Source: Linum tenue (Eukaryota; Streptophyta; Magnoliopsida; Malpighiales; Linaceae). Taken from it: a DNA stretch of 64,000 bases. Below the pieces are notes generated by a model that did not search any database, had not been told where the DNA came from, and was given only the letters and a program-made list of their open reading frames with translations. Each line of letters opens with the position of its first letter. Position 1 is the stretch's first letter. Where the stretch lies: assembly GCA_946122785.1 (NCBI GenBank), contig CAMGYJ010000006.1:49434066-49498065 (forward strand), written 5' to 3'. A program made the position numbers and the translations under genes. This document shows, piece by piece, positions 56,197 to 64,000 of this stretch.

Positions 56197-56659
56197 TGCA
56201 AATGGGGGTATTTTGTTGTAGATCCTAGGAAGCTACTATTGCTGCAGGCATTGCGAGTTGCAAGAGGCCGAAGCTGGGGAGAGTGACTAGTTTAATCTGG
56301 TGCCTATGTTGCGCTGGGATTTGGAAAGAAAGGTGCCGGCGAATTTATGGCAATGCTAGGAAAACAGTAGAGGACTTTGTTCGGGAAGTTACTACTGATT
56401 TGCGGATTATTTGTGCTGATAATGATATCCTACTAGAAGATCTGCAGTTGCTTGGGTTGCAGGGGAGTGTGTAGGGAATGGTAGCTGTTGGTAGGTCTTT
56501 GTGCAGGGCGTGGTAGGGGTAGAGTTTTTACTCTTTCTGTTTATAGGGCTGCTCTATTTGAGCTTTCCCTTTCGTTGTATTGGTTTGTCCATTTGTGTTT
56601 TGCAAATGGTCTCTTTTTTACCATTAAAAAAAGAGTATTTGATTCAACGAAAAAAAAAA

Positions 56660-56985
56660 TACATTGGCTTCTTAATAGTGATCGCCTAACATGAATAAAT
56701 CTCTAAAACAATACCATCCCTAGGAAAATTTCAATTGAAAGCCCCACATTATGTCCAATTTCCTTACTAAATCTAAAACTTCTCATCCCTAAATCTTAAG
56801 GTGAAAACATTACGATATGCCAAGGAAGCGTATGAATCGACATCTCTCTAGGTTTTCCATACTCAATATTTATCATTTCGGGCTAAATATGTATTGTATC
56901 AATTTAGCGAACCCTATTATGCGTTGTACGTACTACTTATGCATTGAGTTAGTATTTTTTTCATATTGATATATATTGTTCACTC
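56660..56985. other. Spacer, no gene seen
   Basis: Nearly identical to 4430-4746; non-coding sequence between the LINE-B and LINE-A 3' ends. Confidence 0.6.
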
Positions 56986-57057
56986 TTTTTTTTTTATAAA
57001 AGATAATCATATATTGATACTGAAGAAAAGATCATTACATCACATGCCGTAACCAGG

Positions 57058-58355
57058 CTACAAAATCAAAAAACGACTCGCTATCGGGTACAAAAAAAGT
57101 GCATTCCTAGCCACCAAGTGGGCTACCCTGTTATTACGCCGACCAACGAACCGAACACTAAATCCAGCATTCTCAGCTAGGTAGAGAAGCACCTCATGGA
57201 AGATAACTCCCGCAGTACTATCACTCCCCTGAGCCTTGTTGAGCCTGTCCACTACCACTTTCGCATCCCCCTCAAAACGAACCACGAATAGCCCTCTAAT
57301 GTGACACCAAAGGATGGCTTCCCGGAGATCCAGTAACTCCACAAGCAACGGATCATCAATCCCCGGAAAGCATACACGAGTCGCACCCACCACCAACCCG
57401 TCCAAGCCCCCCGAGTGAGACCCTAGCCTGACAGCACCATCCGACCTACAAATGAGTGTGCCCTGACTAGCAAGTGACCCCATCGGGATACCCCCCACAG
57501 GGACCTCCCCACCACATCCCGTGGTAGAGAAGTCCATTCCCGCAGCTGCTGGTGATACTGACGCAGAAGGATCGGTAGCCCAAACTGTTTGCCCTCAAAG
57601 ACTTCCAAGTTCCGAGACTTCCAGATCCTCCAGAGCACAGCCACGGCCACCATGACCCGGGGAGGGTCCGTAATGATGGCCAGGATTTTCTTGAGAAAGA
57701 GGGGGAATGGGAAACGAGGCAAGCCTTGACCCACATGCTCTAACCCAGCGGAATCCCACAAAGCACAAGCTACACAACAATCGAAGAAAAGATGTTCCAT
57801 AGTTTCAGGCGCTCCCCAGCAAACCGGGCACCTAGGATGAAAACCCACCTTCCTTTCAAGAAGAGTCTCCGTAGTGGGGAGAAAACGATGCAAAATTTGC
57901 CACAGAAACACTTTTAACTTGGGCGGAGTCTCCAAATTCCACACCCGCCTCCAACTGCTCCGGTCCATCCAGCTCACCATTGGGCGCCAACCCCCATTTT
58001 GCTGGTCCAGGCGAACTGCCAGGTGATAAGGTGATTTCACAGAGAAAATCATGTCTCCCATTGCATGCCAAACATGACTATCCTCCAAAGCCCTTCTAGG
58101 CAATGGAATACCAAGGATAGCGCGACAGACCTCGGGAGGAAACCACTCCCTAAGCTTATCTAGCAACCAACAACCCCCCGTCGGGCAAATAAAATCAGCC
58201 ACCTTAAGGTCCACCCTATCCGGAAGAATCCTAGGATTAAACGTGGGTGGATTAGGATGAAGCGAGGGAATCCAATTTTCCGTTAAAGCATCCACAACTC
58301 TTCCATCCCCAATCTGCCATCTAAGACCCTTGGTCAATAATTGCCTCCCATTCAA
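57058..58355 (-). pseudogene. LINE-A copy 4 zf-RVT and RNase H
   Basis: A 310-codon open frame (57423-58355) from GRQLLTKGLRWQIGDGRVVDALTENW through zf-RVT (SSWRRVWNLETPPKLKVFLWQ ... CPVCWGAPETMEHLFFDCC) into the RNase H linker. After a frameshift, RVT_3 RNase H follows (57058-57537: GIDDPLLVELLDLREAILWC; FEGDAKVVVDRLN; NRVAHLVARNAL). It is the best-preserved 3' half of LINE-A in the window. Confidence 0.85.
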
Positions 58356-58369
58356 GATACTCTGCCAAC

Positions 58370-59728
58370 CTAAGAAGGGCGCGAACGAGGAGTCACAATA
58401 AGGAACGTTCCACGAGGAAAATAATTCCCTTTGTACACTTGAGCGAGAAGAGTTTCCCTAGCTGTCGTAGACAAGAAACGCTGAGCCCAACCCTGAAGAC
58501 GAGCTAGTAAAAGTTCTTCCACAAAACGAAATGTCGCCATCTTAGACCGGGCAATGAGGGAGGGTAGTCCCATATACTTATAATGAACACCAACCGCCCC
58601 AACCCCCAAAATTTGGGCCAGAAATTCTTGATCCGGAGTCGCAATATTCTTGCTAAAACAAACCGCTGACTTATCCAAACTGACACGCTGCCCACTAAGT
58701 TCCTCATATTCATTAAGCACCTCAATCAGATTCTCACACTGCTGAAGCGAACCACGTAAAAATAAATTCGAGTCATCGGCAAAAACAAGTGAGAGATCCA
58801 AGATGCCCGGGGTGCCATCTTCACACCCTCCAGCTTACCTTCCTCAATGGCCCTCTGGAGGATAGCCGCAAATCCTTCCGTGCACAAAACAAACAAGAGA
58901 GGAGAGAGGGGATCCCCCTGCCGCAAACCACGAGTCGAACGAAGGAACCCGTCGGAGTCCCATTCATAAGAATGGAGAAGGAAGCCGAGCTAAGACACTC
59001 TCTAACCCAACCAATCCAGGTCTGGCTGAAACCCAGTTTGGCCAAAATCGCAAGCAGAAAGGACCATTCAACTCTATCATAGGCCTTTTCCATGTCAACA
59101 TTCAGAGCCATATAACCTTTCTTCCACCGATTTTTGATTTTCAAGTAGTGCATTAGATCGTGCCCCAGAAGCACATTCTCCACTATCTGGCATTCTCGGA
59201 TAAAAGCATTCTGGCCCTTCGAGACAATCTAAGGAAGGATAAGGGCCAACCTCCCAGTCATAATCTTAGTGATCACCTTATACACAAAGTGGCATAGACT
59301 AATGGGCCCCAGTTGACGGATGGTCTCCACATTATCAACTTTAGGGATCAGGGTGAGCCACATTATGGTTAAAGCTGCGCAAGAGTCTATTAGTTTGAAA
59401 AGGAGCAAACATCCTCCACCACAGACTCACCCACAATATCCCAAAAAGACTTAAAAAATTTCCCCGTGAAGCCATCCGACCCAGGAGCCTGCTTAGAACC
59501 CATCGAGAAGACCGTACGTCTTACGTCCCCCGGGATGACTGGTGCGATCAGCTGGGCATTCATATCTTCAGTGGCTTTCCTAAATAAAGGCAAGGCATCC
59601 ACCCTGGCCCTCATATCAGGAATTTGAGATTCTGAAGTGAAAAGGTTCTGATAAAAATCTGTGGCCATCTCTGCCTTCCCCTTCTCCTCCGTAATCCAAT
59701 CCCCTTCCTCATTCCTCATGCCCTCCAC
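58370..59728 (-). pseudogene. LINE-A copy 4 reverse transcriptase
   Basis: Pieces: EGMRNEEGDWITEEKGKAEMATDFYQNLF ... KQAPGSDGFTGKFFKSFWDIVG; ALNVDMEKAYDRVEWSFLLAIL; MRQGDPLSPLLFVLCTEGFAA (intact RQGDP); LVFADDSNLFLRG (intact FADD); YMGLPSL. Frameshifts near 58800, 58945 and 59390 and the ~290-bp deletion at 58450 break it. It is the only LINE-A copy here keeping both RQGDP and FADD. Confidence 0.84.
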
Positions 59729-59817
59729 AAAATTCCTCTTCCACCTGGCCTGAGTGACCTTATGAAAATATGAAGTATTTTAATCACCCTTCATAACCAG
59801 CGAACCCTAGACTTATG

Positions 59818-60510
59818 CTACCAGTAGAGTTCTTCCGCTTCCCATTGACGACTCAGCTCACCCTCCAGCACCCGTACTTCCTCCCAATTAATCGGAGAAA
59901 CCTGCTTCATGCGATCTATCTCAGTCTGGAGAGTTTTTATATTCTGCAGGGAATTAGTCGTTCTTGCTCGCCTCCAGAGTTTAAACATTGGGGAACCCTC
60001 CACCTCTTCACGCCAGACATAGCCAACAATAGCCCTTACCTCGGGATTATCTGCCCAACGCGCGCCAAATCGAAACAGAGGGCGACAGAGCCGAGGGTAG
60101 GACTTATCAGACAAAAGCAAGGCCCTATGATCAGACCCCTGGTCCGTAAAATGTTGGACAATAGTCTCCGGGTACCGATCAATCCACGACTGAGAACAGA
60201 GGGCACGATCCATTCTTTCACGAATACAGGCTTGGCCCATTCGTTTATTTGTCCACATGAAGAGGTCACCATGGTACCCTGGGACGTGAAGGCCCAGATC
60301 ATGGATAAAAGAGTGAAGAGCAATCGATTGACTCACGGACCACATGTTCCCCCCATCTTTTTCACCTGCGTGCAGGGTTGAGTTAAAATCGCCAATGACC
60401 ACAAATGACACTTTAATACCCTCACAAACCTGCCGAAGATTGGCGAGCTGGGATGCTCTTAGGGACTTAACACAACTCATGTAAACGCAAACCACCACAT
60501 ACGAAAGATC
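59818..60510 (-). pseudogene. LINE-A copy 4 endonuclease C-part
   Basis: A 226-codon minus-strand frame: VVCVYMSCVKSLRASQLANLRQVCEGIKVSFVVIGDFNSTLHAGEKDGG ... IALHSFIHDLGLHVPG ... RERMDRALCSQSW ... SDHRALLLSDKSYPRLCRPLFRFGARW, then the linker. Intact in frame up to the MULE-2 breakpoint, which removes the endonuclease N-terminus. Confidence 0.86.
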
Positions 60511-60662
60511 GGAAAAAATCCTAGAATACTCAAGTTATTAAAAAAAATTCTCTAAATACAGTACTTATAAAATTAATTCCCAAAGTACAGCAGTTTCAAC
60601 ATCACTGTTGTAGACCAAGACAGTGATAGCAATCACCGCTTTAGTTTAAAACAGTGAAACAT

Positions 60663-60782
60663 CGGGGAAGATATCACCGCCCTCGACGAAAGCGGGGAAT
60701 AGATCACCGCTTTTGACAACAACGGGGAAGCTATCACCGCTGTTGTCAAAAACGGTGATTGACTCACCGCTGTTGTGGAAAA
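60663..60782. repeat. 30-bp subterminal tandem repeat of MULE-2, 4 units
   Basis: Four exact-period 30-bp units starting CGGGGAA or CGGTGAT, each with TCACCGC near the middle and a (T/C)GTTGTCAAAA-like end. Single TCACCGC or AGCGGTGAT motifs also occur at 60633 and about 60896. Probable transposase-binding sites. Confidence 0.85.
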
Positions 60783-61302
60783 CGGTTATATTTGACCACG
60801 TTTTAGAGCCCTGGTAGGTCGAAAGTTAGGTCACAGCGACCTAGCTATCACCGTTTTGGACAAAAGCCGTGATGCTTTCACCGAGGTTGTTTGCAGCGGT
60901 GATTAGCTGACATTTTTTCCCTATAAATTCCGACCCCCACATCCCTCCTGCTGGTTTCTTGGTCGTACAAAAATTAGTAGTACAAAAATTTGGAGTTGGT
61001 TTACTGCTCAAGAAACTCATCCGGATTCGGTATGTTATAATTATGTATTGTTTACATGTTGATGTATTAGTAATTATTTGTCTGTATTTAGTGAATTGTA
61101 GTTATTGGCAAATATGTTATGAGTATTTAGATTAATTATGAAATGATAGATGTTAGTTAGTTAGTTATGAATTTAGATGAATTTGTTTAGTTTTCTCATG
61201 ATAGATCAATTAGTTGCATTTTATTATGGGTTTGGATGATATTGTTTTTGTATCCATAATGTACTAATTATATACTATACTTAATTATTATAAATTGCAG
61301 AC

Positions 61303-64000
61303 ATGGGTAAATTTAAGAAGTTTCGGCTAATTATTTGGTGGAATGGTCGGGTGAATCCAGTATGCTAAAAATTGAGTCGAGATTCTCGTGGCAAGAACTC
61401 CATGACATTTGTGCAGAAAGGACTTGTACGGGCGGGCAAAGGAGAGTTGGTCAAATTACTTACCGGTATCCCAACATGAGTGCTGACGGAATCATGTACG
61501 AAAAAGTTGTCATAAATGATGATGACGCGGTGAACATGATGATACAGTTCATATCTGAGAACGGGGTGCGGCTTGCAGAGGTGTATGTCGAGACCGAGCC
61601 GGTCGGTGAAACTCATTCTCACCAGTATTCTTATGATGATGGTTTTGCAGGAGGGTATGGCTGGGGTGGTAGTTCAAGTAACTACGGAGGAGGTACTTCT
61701 GCTGGAGGGTATGGCTGGGGAGGTACTTCAAGAAACTACGGAGGAGGTAGTTCTGAAGGAGGTGTTGGGTGGGAAGAATACCCGTAACATGGTGAGACTG
61801 TCGTCGATATCGTTCAGCCCGACAGTGATCAATGGCCTGCTTGGGGTCCAGAGTGGGCTGACATTGAAAACACCCTTCGATCTGGGCGTACTTCGCATGA
61901 CCAAGAAGACGATGCTGGTTATGCTGGTAACGATGACCATCCTGAGCCGAGCTATCCATTCGCCTCCAGTGACGATGAAAGAGAGGAAGATTTGAGATCA
62001 GTCAGTGAGGAGGAAGATACGGACGATATCGATGATAGAGAGGTGGCGTTCCGTCAGGCACCAACGCCTTACAACACAGAGGTTCCTGATCAATTTTTAT
62101 GCGGTCAGAACGATGCCCCTGACTTTTAGCCCATGCCTGTGTATAATCCGACTGCTAATTTGGAAGTGGGTATGGCGTTCTCTTCGAAAGCCGATGTGCA
62201 AGATGCTTTTAGTGAAGAAGCCATACGGCGTAACTTCGAATGGAAGGTAAAATATTATGACACCAAACAACTGCATGTCATTTGTAAGAATGCTGGAGAG
62301 GGTTGTATGTGGCAACTTTGGGCTGCATATACGAAGAGAAAGGGCGTCTTGGTCATGCGGACAATAGAGAACAACCACATATGCTCTTCAACCATACTTT
62401 CACAGGATCACCGGCAACTTAAAGCAAAAAAAGTGGCAAGAACCATTAAGCATCTAATCGAGGCACAACCAGATATCAAGATAAAAGCTATCATGGCCGA
62501 GGTGAAGGATCGACATTCCTACACCATAAGGTATAAGACGGCGTGGCATGAAGCAGAAGGCCATGGCTGAGGTCTACGGTGATTGGGAAGACTCGTATGC
62601 TTTACTCCCTAGACTAATGTCTGCAATGGAGGAGTCCAACCCTGGGACGGTTTTCGTGCCGTGGTACAACAACGTACAAACTGAAGATCAAGTTCGAGTA
62701 CAGAACGAGTTGATGTTTCATCGTCTGTTATGGACATTCAAGCCATGCATTGACGGGTTTCCCTTCTGCTTGCCAGTGATTCAGGTATATTACGGACTCC
62801 TAATATTGTACTAGTTCATTACTTTACTAATTTCAATTTTTACTAACTCATTATTCATTTTAACAGGTTGATGGAACTTTCCTTGCTGGGAAGTATAAAG
62901 GAACTCTTCTTATTGCCACTGGGGTTGATGGAAATTTAAGTATTTTTCCCTTAGCATTTGCATTAGTTGAAGGAGAAAACAACTTAAGTTGGGCATGATT
63001 CTTTGACCAGCTACACGCCCACGTCACACAACGAATGGGTATTACAATTATATCGGATCGACATGCCGGGATTAAACACGCCGTCGGTGGTTTTCCCGAC
63101 GAATGGAGATGGACATGGAGCAGGTGTATTCATCACTTCCTAGCCAATTTCCAACACAAATTTGGCAAGAAGAAAGACATAAGAGATCAATTGTGGAGTG
63201 CAGGTAGTAATGTAATTCAGTGCTTGTTCATGGTTTATTGTTCAAATGAAATTTCTTATGGCTTAATTATTTATTATCCGGTCTTGTAGCGGTTGCACAT
63301 CAACAAAAAAAGTACGAGCGGAAGATGAAGACGATTCGTCAAATACACCGGGCGGGAGCAATATGGGCAGAAGGTCAAGATCTGCACATGTGGACATTTC
63401 ACATGGACAACGGGGCTAGGTTCGGAATTGCAACTACCAACCATGGCGAGAGCATAAATGGATTCTACAAGGGCATTAGGGCAATGCTTGTATCTGTCCT
63501 AGTGGAGATGACATACTGGAAGGTAAATGAGTGGTTTGTGAAGAGACGGGAGCTCGCTATAGGGAGGGAGCGTGCTGGTCATTCAATAGCACATCATATA
63601 TTTGATGGCATGCAGAAGATCGAAGAGAAATCAAGTAAGCACAGAGTTGTTCTGTTCAACCACAATGAAGGTATTTTTGCTGTGCAAACAGGTATTTGGG
63701 GTGGAGGAAGACGTGGGCATAATCGTCAATCCGTTACTCTACACGTAGAAACTCACACCGGAGAGTGTACATGCCAAAAGTATCAAAATAGAAGAGTACC
63801 TTGTTCACGTGCAATGGCAGTAGCTAAGTCGATAACCCTCAGCGCTTACAGTTTGGTTAGTCCTTACTACACGGAACAGGCGATCAGGAACTCCTACTCG
63901 TCAAGTTTCAACCCCCTGCCGGATGAAGCTTATTGGCCTGTAGACAATGGGAAGTTGATTATTCCACCGTTGCACTTAAAGCGCACCAAAGGTTGTCCTA
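61303..64000 (+). pseudogene. MULE-2 MURA-type transposase (broken, incomplete at right edge)
   Basis: Likely start ATG 61303 (MGKFKKFRL), shifting frame before 61335 into LVEWSGESSMLKIESRFSWQELHD (PB1-like N-part) and a Gly-rich stretch. After an acidic region come the Mutator DNA-binding domain (PTANLEVGMAFSSKADVQDAF ... NFEWKVKYYDTKQLHVICKNAGEGCMWQL), the MULE DDE core with Asp in VDGTFLAGKYKG (62870), Asp in IISDRHAGIKHAV (63056), C/H in RCIHHFLANF, Glu in NHGESINGFY, and a SWIM finger GECTCQKYQNRRVPCSRAM in which the usual His is Arg. Introns about 62785-62866 and 63204-63289. Lesions: TAA 61785, TAG 62127, a frameshift at about 62546, TGA 62996 (a Trp site). Non-functional. Confidence 0.87.

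Larger units (their letters stand above)
51491..56659 (+). mobile_element. LINE-B copy 2, interrupted by CACTA-1
   Basis: LINE-B 5' part 51491-52764 and 3' part 56197-56659, ending in A10. Target repeats AAAATACAT at 51481-51489 and about 56656-56664. A 19-bp target-flank duplication (GATAGATACAAAATACATG) precedes it. The same LINE without the CACTA is at 2688-4421. Confidence 0.87.
56986..60510 (-). mobile_element. LINE-A copy 4, cut by MULE-2
   Basis: Minus-strand LINE-A with intact 3' tail (ten T at 56986-56995). It is broken at 60510 within the endonuclease, after ACGAAAGATC, by the MULE-2 terminus. An internal deletion near 58450 (about 290 bp) and a smaller one near 58945 affect RT. 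Unlike copies 1-3 it has a Lys codon instead of TAG at 58329-58331, so it represents an earlier state of the shared insertion. Confidence 0.88.
60511..64000 (+). mobile_element. MULE-2: MuDR-type Mutator element (right end beyond window)
   Basis: Starts GGAAAAAATCCTAGAATACTC directly after the LINE-A copy 4 break; AT-rich end, then 30-bp repeats, then a MURA-type transposase. The flanking CGAAAGATC is the likely target 9-mer, but its partner lies outside the window. Confidence 0.8.

Overview
The window looks like nuclear DNA of a flowering plant, most likely a eudicot. It holds a plant-specific CDR1-type aspartic protease family, plant non-LTR and Copia retroelements, hAT MITEs, CACTA and Mutator (MULE) elements, GT-AG introns, and AT-rich spacers. 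I cannot name the species. Nothing bacterial, organellar or viral was seen, and no tRNA or rRNA gene was recognised.

The only host gene family I can support is a tandem set of three intronless nepenthesin/CDR1-like aspartic protease genes on the minus strand. AP1 (1-877) runs off the left edge. AP2 (23553-24902) is complete at 449 codons. AP3 (39816-47436) is split by a 6.26-kb MULE. The copies are nearly identical and are carried on a segmental duplication: about 10.4-25.3 kb is collinear with about 30.3-47.9 kb. Parts of the same unit recur at 0-9 kb and 47.5-60.5 kb.

Almost everything else is mobile DNA, often nested. By region: (1) 1-9 kb: AP1, an hAT MITE, LINE-B copy 1 (plus strand) and LINE-A copy 1 (minus strand). 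(2) 9-17.7 kb: a long-TIR MULE-like MITE, the 3' part of a CACTA element, a small LTR element with a tRNA-Met-type primer site, a second hAT MITE and a decayed Copia element. (3) 17.7-25.5 kb: LINE-A copy 2 and AP2. (4) 25.5-34.4 kb: the 5' part of the same CACTA family, with a 2.14-kb tandem duplication, and a second copy of the small LTR element. (5) 34.4-47.4 kb: LINE-A copy 3 and AP3 with its MULE insertion. (6) 47.5-60.5 kb: a MULE fragment, repeats, LINE-B copy 2 containing a 3.4-kb Pack-CACTA that carries host-gene pieces, and LINE-A copy 4. (7) 60.5-64 kb: the 5' part of a MuDR-type MULE running off the right edge.

The most interesting object is the MULE inside AP3. It encodes a FAR1-like/MULE transposase joined through an Arg/Ser-rich linker to an OTU-type cysteine protease domain. 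Facing it is a separate spliced plant-mobile-domain (MAIN/MAIL-like) gene. Its reading frames are open except for four in-frame stops, all TAG. Paralogous empty sites inside the window date several insertions relative to one another.
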